A DNA stretch of 64,000 nucleotides from Cupriavidus sp. (lineage in GTDB: Bacteria > Pseudomonadota > Gammaproteobacteria > Burkholderiales > Burkholderiaceae), in contig JAPSLC010000001.1 in the NCBI GenBank assembly GCA_031181345.1, forward strand, positions 149,698 through 213,697. Direction: 5' to 3'. The notes under the pieces are model-generated. The model did no database searches, had not been told where the DNA came from, and worked only from the letters and a program-made list of their open reading frames with translations. Below are positions 42,293 through 52,366 of this stretch, in pieces. The translations under genes were made by a program, and so were the position numbers. The first letter of the stretch is position 1, and each line of letters opens with the position of its first letter.

Positions 42293-43269
42293 CGTACCCG
42301 ATTCTGCGCTGCAGCGTACTCGATTCTGCGGGGCGTCGAACCCGAATCTGCGTATACCCGAACCTGTTTCAGCGAAAGCGGCGAACCGCTTTCTGCGGGG
42401 ATAACTTTGGCATTGCACAGGCTTATCCACAGCGGCTGCGCGCCTGGAGCGTACCCGTTTCTGCGCGAGATCAGCGTGTCGCCCGGGGTACGAAGCTGTC
42501 AAAGAGCCTCATAAAGCCCTTTACGCTTGGCGTGGCGCGCCTCTTCGTTCGCCGCGTACCCGTTTCTGCGTGGAACGTGCCCGGGTCTATCCGGGCCTCG
42601 GCGTACCCGTTTCTGCGGCGTACCCAGTTCTGCGAGCAACCGGCGCATGAAGGGCGTCCGGAAAGCGTACCTACTTCTGCGTACGAAAACCGGCACAGGC
42701 TGAGGGGCGAGCGTACCCGTTTCTGCGGCGCTTCCGGCCCAGGAAAACGCGAACTTGCCAACGGCACCGCATGTATACGCGCCTCATATCAAAAGCGGGT
42801 GCTCGCAAACGTACACCCGTTGCGAGCTTGGAGTGCAGCGACGAGCGTACCCGTTTCTGCGCACGACGCTTCCCCTGCCAGAAGAGGCCGCCGGGCGGCC
42901 GCCCGACGGCCGTACCCATTTCTGCGCCGCGAGCCCGGTGTTCCCGCGGCCGATCCGCGTACCCGTTTCTGCGGCAAACGGCTCCGCACTGACCGGGCGA
43001 GGACGTGCGCAAATAACCGTACCCGTTTCTGCGTCACCGAAAAAAAGCCGCACACCGTACCCGTTTCTGCGTCCGTGGGAGGTACCGGGATTGCCGATCG
43101 GCTGCAGATCCGCTCGAGCCGTACCTGTTTCTGCGTACGCCTGGCCTTTGTCCGGCGGCTCGGGCGTACCCGTTTCTGCGGCTCGCGGCGGTTCCAGGAA
43201 GGGCGCGCGATGCCGATCCGTACCCGATTCTGCGGACGCGGACGCGCGCGGTCCGTACCCGTTTCTGCG
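42293..43269 (+). repeat. Replication origin iteron array (18 copies)
   Basis: Eighteen same-direction copies of CGTACCCGTTTCTGCG start at 42293, 42315, 42337, 42450, 42555, 42602, 42619, 42666, 42712, 42846, 42911, 42958, 43018, 43056, 43120, 43165, 43219 and 43254. Ten are perfect; the others differ at one to three central positions. The first three are spaced by 22 bp, about two helical turns; the rest are irregular (17 to 134 bp). With the adjacent initiator gene and a DnaA box, this is the likely replication origin and copy-control region of the replicon. No real gene lies here; long frames reading VPVSA, RTRFC or YPFLR repeats are artefacts of the iterons. Confidence 0.92.
42423..42431 (+). 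promoter_or_regulatory. DnaA box
   Basis: TTATCCACA is a perfect match to the high-affinity DnaA box. It lies in the largest early gap of the iteron array (between the copies at 42337 and 42450), as expected for an origin needing both Rep and DnaA. Confidence 0.85.
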
Positions 43270-43424
43270 TGCGGCGAGGCAAGTCGTGCCGCGCCAAACC
43301 GCTCTGGCGAGACATCCACCAAGGGAGGAAGGGAGGGAAAGGGAGGGGAAGAGAGGGGCAGACCGGAATCGGCGAACCCCGGCAAGGTCGTGGCGGACTG
43401 GCTCGATGGCCATGCCACAGAAGC

Positions 43425-43452
43425 AAAAAGCCCCGCACAAGGCGGGGCTTTC
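43425..43452 (-). terminator. Terminator of the minus-strand csp gene
   Basis: On the plus strand, AAAAAGCCCCGC / GCGGGGCTTT (43426-43451). Read on the minus strand it is AAAGCCCCGCC..GCGGGGCTTTTT, ending 38 bp after the csp stop. It also insulates the origin array from csp transcription. Confidence 0.85.
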
Positions 43453-43488
43453 AGCGTCTTCTCGCCGGAAGGCGAGGGGCGCGAGGCC

Positions 43489-43692
43489 TTACAGCGGGGT
43501 GATGTTCGCTGCTTGCAGGCCCTTCGGGCCGTTCTTCACTTCGAACGAAACGCGCTGGTTTTCCTGCAGCGACTTGAATCCAGAGCCCTGGATTTCCGAG
43601 AAGTGGGCGAACAGATCATCACCGCCTTCGTCCGGCTTGATGAAACCGAAACCCTTGGCGTCGTTGAACCATTTGACGATACCGGTTTTCAT
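43489..43692 (-). CDS. CspA-family cold-shock protein (right of origin)
   Basis: A 67-residue cold-shock protein with KGFGFI and LFAHFSEI, closely similar to the product of 40505-40708 but with changes such as KPDEGGDD and [26 protein letters not shown] lies upstream of the ATG at 43692. A consensus-quality promoter (43841-43869) predicts a leader of about 140 nt. It reads towards the iteron array but is closed off by a terminator. Confidence 0.95.
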   Translation of the reverse strand: MKTGIVKWFNDAKGFGFIKPDEGGDDLFAHFSEIQGSGFKSLQENQRVSFEVKNGPKGLQAANITPL

Positions 43693-43840
43693 GGTCTTGC
43701 ATTTCCTAAAAAAAATTAAAAAACGGAGGCGCACGGCGCTTCCGGCAGAGCAACTCAAGGAAAGGACACCATGGACAACCGAAGTACCATGACGGTGGCT
43801 AACGAATGTGCTGTTGCCTCGTCGCTTGAATCTAGCGCGC

Positions 43841-43869
43841 TTTATACGGGGGATCGGAGCCCACGTCAA
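43841..43869 (-). promoter_or_regulatory. Sigma-70 promoter of the minus-strand csp gene
   Basis: On the minus strand TTGACG (43869-43864), a 17-bp spacer and TATAAA (43846-43841): near-consensus. It is about 150 bp upstream of the csp start, giving the long leader typical of cold-shock mRNAs. The leader contains an unusual A/T-run (near 43709-43724). Confidence 0.75.
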
Positions 43870-44068
43870 GAGCGGTGTTCCCCTGCTGCAGGCTAGATCA
43901 CGCGAATGCCCTCATGCGATCATCACCCATCTTGCATACAGTCTATTTGTCCGTATCGGCGCACCTGTATACAAAAGTGTAAGACATTACGTGTGCCTCC
44001 CTGGCCAATGCGCCGGGAGGCTCTTGCCTTATGCGAGAGACGGGACAAAACGATACAGGAGACACAGC
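43870..44068 (+). promoter_or_regulatory. Leader region of the purine permease gene
   Basis: About 200 bp between the csp promoter and the permease start. TTGCAT (43931) and TATCGG (43953) are a weak promoter possibility. A leader hairpin GCCTCCC / GGGAGGC (43995-44001 and 44015-44021) lies some 50 bp before the ATG and could regulate translation. I do not recognise a known purine or xanthine riboswitch in it. Confidence 0.4.
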
Positions 44069-45433
44069 ATGTCGATGCCCGAACCCCTTTCCGAACCCAA
44101 CGACACACCGGCCATGCCCGCGCCGGCGCGACGCTCGCCGCTCGAACGGCTGTTCAAGCTGAGCGAGCACCAGACCGACGTGCGCACCGAGATACTGGCC
44201 GGCGTCACGACCTTCCTGACGATGGCGTACATCATCTTCGTCAACCCGTCCATCCTGGGCGATGCGGGCATGCCGAAGGACGCGGTGTTCGTCGCCACCT
44301 GCGTGGCCGCGGCGCTCGGTACGCTCATCATGGGCTTCTACGCCAACTATCCGATCGCGATGGCGCCGGGGATGGGGCTGAACGCCTATTTCGCCTATAC
44401 GGTGGTCAAGGGCATGGGACTGCCGTGGGAAGCCGCGCTCGGCGCGGTGTTCATTTCCGGCTGTCTGTTCCTGCTGGTGACGCTGCTGCGCGTACGCGAG
44501 ATGATCGTCAACGGCATCCCGCATTCGATCCGCGTGGCGATCACCGCCGGCATCGGCTTGTTTCTCGCCATCGTCGCGCTGAAGAATGCCGGCATCGTCA
44601 CCGCGAGCCCCGCCACGCTGGTTACGCTCGGCGATCTGCATCAGCCCTCGGCGGTGCTGGCCATCGTCGGTTTCCTGGCGATCGTCGCGCTGGACCGCCT
44701 CAAGGTGAAGGGGGCGATCCTGATCGGCATCCTGCTGACCACGCTGCTGAGCTTCGCGTTCGGCGGCAATACCTTCCACGGGATCGTGTCCGCCCCGCCG
44801 TCGATCGATCCGACCCTGTTCAAGCTCGACATCACCGCCGCGCTGTCGATCGGCATCATCAATGTGGTGCTGGTGTTCTTCCTGGTGGAGCTGTTCGATG
44901 CGACCGGCACGCTGATGGGCGTGGCCAATCGCGCCGGCCTGCTCAAGGCCGGCAAGATGGACCGGCTGAACAAGGCGCTGATGGCGGACAGCACCGCCAT
45001 CATGGCCGGCTCCTTCCTCGGTACCTCGTCGACCACGGCGTACATTGAAAGCGCCTCGGGCGTGCAGGCCGGCGGCCGCACCGGCCTGACCGCGGTGACG
45101 GTGGCCGTGCTGTTCCTCGCCTGCCTGTTCATCGCACCGCTGGCCGGCACCGTGCCGGCTTACGCGACCGCGCCGGCGCTGCTCTACGTCTCGTGCCTGA
45201 TGCTGCGCGAGTTGGTCGACATCGACTGGAACGACGCCACCGAAGTGGTGCCGGCGGTGCTGACCGCGCTGGGCATGCCGTTCACCTACTCGGTCGCCAA
45301 CGGCGTTGCCTTCGGCTTTGTGACCTATGCGGGTCTGAAGCTGCTGACCGGCCGGGCCAAGGATGTGCCGGTCATGGTGTGGATCATCGCCGCCGTCTTC
45401 ATATTCAAGTTCTACTATCTGCCCGGCCATTGA
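44069..45433 (+). CDS. NCS2/AzgA-type purine permease
   Basis: A 454-residue inner-membrane transporter with about 13 hydrophobic segments. It matches the AzgA-like branch of nucleobase permeases (adenine, guanine, hypoxanthine): EILAGVTTFLTMAYIIFVNPSIL at the N-terminus, APGMGLNAYFAYTVV, FFLVELFDATGTLMGVANRAG, and GTSSTTAYIESASGVQAGGRTGLTAVTV in the substrate-binding region. CAGGAGACAC precedes the ATG. It is monocistronic with a terminator 25 bp after the stop. Exact base preference cannot be read. Confidence 0.9.
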   Translation: MSMPEPLSEPNDTPAMPAPARRSPLERLFKLSEHQTDVRTEILAGVTTFLTMAYIIFVNPSILGDAGMPKDAVFVATCVAAALGTLIMGFYANYPIAMAPGMGLNAYFAYTVVKGMGLPWEAALGAVFISGCLFLLVTLLRVREMIVNGIPHSIRVAITAGIGLFLAIVALKNAGIVTASPATLVTLGDLHQPSAVLAIVGFLAIVALDRLKVKGAILIGILLTTLLSFAFGGNTFHGIVSAPPSIDPTLFKLDITAALSIGIINVVLVFFLVELFDATGTLMGVANRAGLLKAGKMDRLNKALMADSTAIMAGSFLGTSSTTAYIESASGVQAGGRTGLTAVTVAVLFLACLFIAPLAGTVPAYATAPALLYVSCLMLRELVDIDWNDATEVVPAVLTALGMPFTYSVANGVAFGFVTYAGLKLLTGRAKDVPVMVWIIAAVFIFKFYYLPGH

Positions 45434-45457
45434 CGCGGCGACAGCGACTCACAGCGA

Positions 45458-45480
45458 GGGCGGCCACGGCCGCCCTTTTT
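45458..45480 (+). terminator. Terminator of the purine permease gene
   Basis: GGGCGGCC / GGCCGCCC (45458-45475) followed by TTTTTC. Confidence 0.88.
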
Positions 45481-45540
45481 CATACCGCCGTCGGGAATGC
45501 GCTCCGAAACGTTCGAATTTTCGCTGCAAAGTCACCGGGC

Positions 45541-45601
45541 CGTACCCGTTTCTGCGTGCACTGCAGCAGGGCAGAGCGCCCGCACCGTACCCGTTTCTGC
45601 G
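45541..45601 (+). repeat. Two outlying iteron copies
   Basis: Perfect CGTACCCGTTTCTGCG copies at 45541-45556 and 45586-45601, 45 bp apart and in the same direction as the main array. They lie 2.3 kb beyond the last array copy, just after the permease terminator. Confidence 0.92.
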
Positions 45602-45966
45602 TCCAAGGTAAGCGCTTATTTACCTTGTGGACCATGATGGGTCACCCTTGTTACGGTCATACCGAAGGATGATTTTGGACGCATGCCCCCCGTGGGGGCT
45701 AGACAAACGAAGCCAAATGCACTGAACTAGAGGCGTGCTATTCCGGGGGCGCTTCGAAGCGCCCCTTGTTGACTCCGGGCAACGGAGTGCGCCAGCGGCG
45801 CAACGCATACCCATTCGATCCGCTCCAGCGGACGTACAGACAGACCGCCTTCAGGCGGCTTCGCCTCCACGAGGAGAGCATGCGCGAAGCGTGCCGAACA
45901 ATAAGCGGAACAAGTGGTAATCGCGAACGTGTAGTGCCGGGGGATGTTGTTCAACGGGGAAGAATC
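45602..45966. other. Hairpin-rich intergenic region before the VpsR-like operon
   Basis: Some 365 bp without a gene but dense in inverted repeats: AAGGTAA / TTACCTT (45605-45626), a GGGGGC-type hairpin near 45685-45700, the perfect 20-bp palindrome GGGGCGCTTCGAAGCGCCCC (45746-45765), ACTCCG / CGGAGT (about 45772-45788) and ACCGCCT / AGGCGG (about 45842-45856). It precedes a two-gene operon and may be a structured leader or a small RNA. No known RNA family recognised. Confidence 0.5.
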
Positions 45967-46445
45967 ATGACCGCAGGAGAAGTCCATCGGCCCGTTCTCG
46001 AGCCGACTCGATCCGTCACGCCTTCGATCACCCGCGCCTGGAGCCATCTGGCCGATGCCGCCGGTGCCAAACCCGATCACGCTGCCACCCAACCCCATCG
46101 CGAACATCGCGGCGAGTCTGTCGCCGGTGCCGTCGCCGCCTTGCTCGCAGCCGACGACAGCGTGCCGCCCCACCTGCGGCAGGCCGTCGAAGGCCTGTTG
46201 CAACGCCACCGCCAGCTCGAGGCCGACGTTGTTCGCCTGCGCGCGCAGCGCGAGGAATGGATCGTCAGCGTGCTGACCTATCAGGCCCTCTATCACCGCT
46301 ATTCGGGCCAGACCCTGCATGATCCAAGCGATCGCCTGATGCGCGAGCGCGACAGCATGCGCCGGACCATCCGTGAACAGCTGCGCAGCGGCACGACGCC
46401 GACCGCGATGTTCGATCTCCCTCCCCACAGCGTTTCGAGCGTGTA

Positions 46446-46446
<1 letters not shown>
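45967..46446 (+). CDS. Hypothetical helical protein upstream of the VpsR-like regulator
   Basis: A 159-residue cytoplasmic protein of unknown function. The N-terminal 55 residues look disordered. Residues about 55-140 are predominantly helical and charged (AVEGLLQRHRQLEADVVRLRAQREEWIVSVLTYQALYHRYSG), suggesting a coiled coil or helical bundle. GGGGAAGAA precedes the ATG at 45967. Its TAA shares one base with the ATG of the sigma-54 activator gene (TAATG), so the two are co-translated; it may modulate that regulator. Confidence 0.65.
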
Positions 46447-47942
<1,496 letters not shown>

Positions 47943-47967
47943 CGGACCGCGGCGCAGCGCAATCACC

Positions 47968-47995
47968 GGGGCCGACGATTCGTCGGCCCCGTTTT
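47968..47995 (+). terminator. Terminator of the VpsR-like operon
   Basis: GGGGCCGACGA / TCGTCGGCCCC (47968-47990) followed by GTTTTC, 26 bp after the stop. Confidence 0.88.
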
Positions 47996-48009
47996 CATTG
48001 CGCTCGCCA

Positions 48010-48363
48010 TCACCGCCTCGGCGCCAACGATGAGGCCGGCTTCCAGCATGCCGAGCCGAGGCCGCCACCGTAGCCGACCGAATCGGCGGACGCCGCCAGC
48101 AGATCGATTCGCAGGCGGTGGCCCTGCGGTGCCTTGCCGTCATCGTCCAGCCCGGACCGCTGGCCGCGCGCCTCGTCGTCCTCCACGCCGGCGCCGAGCA
48201 CGCCCAGCGACAAACCGAAGCCCTTGACGTAGATATCGTTGCTCAATGCCGTATGGCTATGGATCTCGGCTTGGTCGGACCGGTCCAGATGGCTGAAGCT
48301 GCCGGCCGCGGCACTGCTACAGAGAGCCGCCATGACAGCGAATGCGCAAAGCTTGGTTCTCAT
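48010..48363 (-). CDS. Small secreted protein of unknown function
   Basis: A 117-residue protein with a signal peptide (MRTKLCAFAVMAALCSSAAA, cleavage after AAA). The mature part has HTALSNDIYVKGFGLSLGVLGAGVEDDEARGQRSGLDDDG and ends in SVGYGGGLGSACWKPASSLAPRR. One segment is Gly/Leu-rich, the other acidic, and no domain is recognised. GGGAGGAGAG precedes the ATG. It is convergent with the VpsR-like operon, sharing a short gap with its terminator. Possibly an envelope or exported protein. Confidence 0.65.
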   Translation of the reverse strand: MRTKLCAFAVMAALCSSAAAGSFSHLDRSDQAEIHSHTALSNDIYVKGFGLSLGVLGAGVEDDEARGQRSGLDDDGKAPQGHRLRIDLLAASADSVGYGGGLGSACWKPASSLAPRR

Positions 48364-49144
48364 TTTTTCTCTCCTCCCTGATCGGGTGCCGGATGTGCCT
48401 GTCGGCGCGCTGCGGCGCGCGCACAGGCCGATCCCGGGGCGGCATGTGGCCGCCGATGATCCACGGAAGGGCGGCTAGCGCCGCGTCCGGCTGCGGAAGG
48501 CCGCGATCGGCAGAACGCGGTTGGACTCCGTGCAGAACGACGATGTCGCCCGATGCGGCAACCGCGGCGCGGGCAATAGCGGGGGCGACAGCAGCTGCAA
48601 TACCGACGGCGCGGCACGCGCCGGACGCTGGGCGCGGCGTCGTGCCGTCATGCGTGCTGGAGGGTGACGCATGGTGGGGCGCTCTCCCGTGGCTGAAGCG
48701 TGGGTCCTGGCTCGTCACCGCTTGTTGCGACAAGCGTGCCAAGGCCCGCCGGCCCTTGTGCCCGCTGGGTTTGTGCAGGCGGGATGCTGGCGCGGCGCGT
48801 CTGCACGGGCCGCGGCGTCCCATTTTGTTGCGGCCCTGAAACCGGGGTGGCGGGGACGGCCCGCGCGGTGTTTCTGTGCCGGCCGTGCCGTCGCCGCGCG
48901 GACGGTGGCTGGCCGCGCGCCGCCACAACGGCGTCGGCACCGATATCCATCCGATGGAGGAGGTTCGGATGAAGTCAGGGGAGACAACGGCGGCAAGGAC
49001 TCGCCGATACGGCGGAAGTCCAGCGCGCAGGCGGTGCCGCCGATGCAAGCGCCGCGCCGTTACAGCGGCTTAACGCACCGCGGCCGAAGGCACCCTGCAG
49101 TGCCCGCAGAAACGGGTACGCCTGGCGGCGACCACGCGTCCGCG
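48364..49144. other. Gene-poor intergenic region
   Basis: About 780 bp between two small secreted-protein genes. Frames on both strands are Arg/Ala/Pro-rich, lack ribosome-binding sites and look like GC-driven artefacts. The only distinctive element is an iteron copy (49105-49120). A promoter for the gene at 48363 must lie at the left end. Confidence 0.5.
49105..49120 (-). repeat. Outlying origin iteron copy
   Basis: A perfect reverse-oriented copy of the origin iteron, 25 bp downstream of the small lipoprotein stop codon and about 6 kb from the array. Confidence 0.9.
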
Positions 49145-49330
49145 TCATTCCTTGCGTGCCGGCGGATTGGTCGATGGCGCGGTGTCGACGGCGGCGGGCG
49201 TGTCGCCCGAAATCGGTTTCGGGCCGGGCTGGCTGCGGTCGCAGCCAGCGGTCGCCAGCATGGCAGCAACGCCCACGGCGAGCATGCCGACCCGGGCCAT
49301 TCGGAAAGGTGCGATCGGAAAGCGGACCAC
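49145..49330 (-). CDS. Small lipoprotein
   Basis: A 61-residue predicted lipoprotein. A hydrophobic segment (MARVGMLAVGVAAMLATAGC) ends in the lipobox ATAGC, with Cys at about residue 30. The mature part is a short Pro/Thr-rich acidic tail (PISGDTPAAVDTAPSTNPPARKE). The start is taken as GTG at 49330 because AGGAGG is ideally placed five bases upstream; an internal ATG at residue 11 is the alternative. It is too short for a domain and is probably an entericidin-like or envelope-stress-type small lipoprotein, by form only. Confidence 0.7.
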   Translation of the reverse strand: MVRFPIAPFRMARVGMLAVGVAAMLATAGCDRSQPGPKPISGDTPAAVDTAPSTNPPARKE

Positions 49331-49558
49331 GGTACCTCCTGATGAGAAGGGGAGAGACGAAAGGCGATGGGCCGCCGAACGGCGCGCCGCCCGCTTTTAC
49401 TCTAGCAGTTGGCCGCACCGGCCTTCCCGCCGAGGCCCGGCTTGGGCACCGGCGCGAGGCGCGGTATCCTGAACGCTGCCCCGCCTCCCGGCGGCGGCAG
49501 GACCCCAGCCCATCCGGACCTCAGCCCACCGACCAAGCCAGGAAGCGCCTTCTTGCCG

Positions 49559-50530
49559 ATGTTCCAACCCGACCCCGAGCACCGTAACGGCCGCTGGCAC
49601 GGCCTGACCCGCATGCTGCCCGACCGTCATACCCTGCGCCGCACCGCGCTGGTGGTCACAGGCGCCGTGCAAGCGTGGTTCGCACACCGGGCCGCCAGCA
49701 AGGGCGCCGCTCTGTCGTTCTACATGCTGTTCTCGCTGGCGCCGATCCTGGTGCTGGTGATCTCGATCGCGGGGCTGTTCTTCGGCGCCGAAGCGGCGCG
49801 CGGCGAGATCTTCGCGCAGCTCGAAGGCCTGCTCGGGACCCAGGGCGCGGCGGCGATCCAGCAGATCCTGGCTGCCACGCATCGCGCCGGCGGCAGCGGC
49901 GTGGCCGCGCTGATCGCCACCGGCATCCTGATCGTCGGCGCGACCAGCGCCTTCGCCGAGCTCAAGGCGAGCCTGGACGACATCTGGGAGGCCGATGCGA
50001 CCCCGGCCAGCGGCTGGCGCTCGCTGGTGCGCACGCGGCTGCTGTCGTTCAGCCTGGTGCTGGTGCTCGCGCTGATGCTGCTGGTCTCGCTGGTCGTCAA
50101 TGCGGCGATCGCGGTGGTGCAGCGCTTCTGGGACGGCATGTGGTTCGAGTCGTGGCTGGCGCCGGTCGCCACGACGATCTCCAGCGGCTTCTCGTTTGCC
50201 GTGGTCACGGTGCTGTTCGCGGTGGTGTTCAAGATGCTGCCGCGCGTGCGGGTGACCTGGCGCGACGTGACGATGGGCGCGATCATCACCGCGGTGCTGT
50301 TCTCGGTCGGCAAGCGGCTGATCGGCATCTACCTGGGCAACAGCGCGGTGGCGTCCTCGTACGGCGCGGCCGGTTCGGTGGTGGCGCTGATGCTGTGGGT
50401 GTACTACTCGGCGCAGATCTTCTTCTTCGGTGCCGAACTGACGCATCAGTACGCGCTGCAATTCGGCAGCCTGCGCGAGCGGCAGCGCCGCGGCGAGGCG
50501 CCGGAACCGGTGAGCGCCGGGAACCGGTAG
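49559..50530 (+). CDS. YihY/UPF0761-family inner-membrane protein
   Basis: A 323-residue membrane protein with six main hydrophobic segments and the family hallmarks KGAALSFYMLFSLAPILVLVI, TSAFAELKASLDDIWEA, KMLPRVRVTWRDVTMGAIITAVLFSVGKRLIGIYLG and ASSYGAAGSVVALMLWVYYSAQIFFFGAELTHQY. Members were once called ribonuclease BN by mistake; the function is still unclear, and a transport or envelope role is assumed. An extended upstream frame to 49409 exists, but the ATG at 49559 fits the family length. Confidence 0.85.
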   Translation: MFQPDPEHRNGRWHGLTRMLPDRHTLRRTALVVTGAVQAWFAHRAASKGAALSFYMLFSLAPILVLVISIAGLFFGAEAARGEIFAQLEGLLGTQGAAAIQQILAATHRAGGSGVAALIATGILIVGATSAFAELKASLDDIWEADATPASGWRSLVRTRLLSFSLVLVLALMLLVSLVVNAAIAVVQRFWDGMWFESWLAPVATTISSGFSFAVVTVLFAVVFKMLPRVRVTWRDVTMGAIITAVLFSVGKRLIGIYLGNSAVASSYGAAGSVVALMLWVYYSAQIFFFGAELTHQYALQFGSLRERQRRGEAPEPVSAGNR

Positions 50531-50686
50531 AATAACGGCCCATTCCCTCGGGCGCCCCGCCGCGACAGCCGATCCCGACCCGGCTTGCGCGGACCGCGAC
50601 ACCAGGCGCGGCGCGATCGGCCTCACCACCGCCAACGCCGCGTCCACCGGGTCCCGATCCATCCCCTGCCATCCGACCGTCCTACC

Positions 50687-52261
<1,575 letters not shown>

Positions 52262-52286
52262 ACGACGCCGCTCGACACGCTGACAC

Positions 52287-52330
52287 GTCGTCCCCGCGCA
52301 CGCGGGGATCCAGCGTCTTGTCGCATCACG
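52287..52330. repeat. REP-like dispersed palindrome, second copy
   Basis: TCCCCGCG / CGCGGGGA (52291-52308) with flanks CGTCGT..ATCCAGCGT..TGTCGCATCAC, closely resembling 872-915. It lies between convergent prfC and the TonB receptor gene. Probably a dispersed intergenic repeat acting as a transcript end. Confidence 0.6.
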
Positions 52331-52366
52331 CCAGGCCGCCGTTGGGCGCCTGGCATCGCCACATCC

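Noticed and set aside
42293..43269. CRISPR array
   Set aside because: Repeats are only 16 bp, spacers vary from 1 to about 118 bp, no cas genes, and a replication initiator is adjacent: iterons explain it.
42532..43719. Long plus-strand open frame (395 codons) across the origin and similar frames on both strands
   Set aside because: The peptides consist of repeated VPVSA, TRFCG, YPFLR or AETGT units, which are simply the iteron read in different frames; no ribosome-binding site or domain.
43870..44068. Purine or xanthine riboswitch before the permease
   Set aside because: Only one simple hairpin is visible; no conserved aptamer core could be recognised.
48671..49342. Plus-strand frame of 223 codons in the gene-poor region
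   Set aside because: No ribosome-binding site, Arg/Ala-rich composition, overlaps the well-supported small lipoprotein on the other strand.
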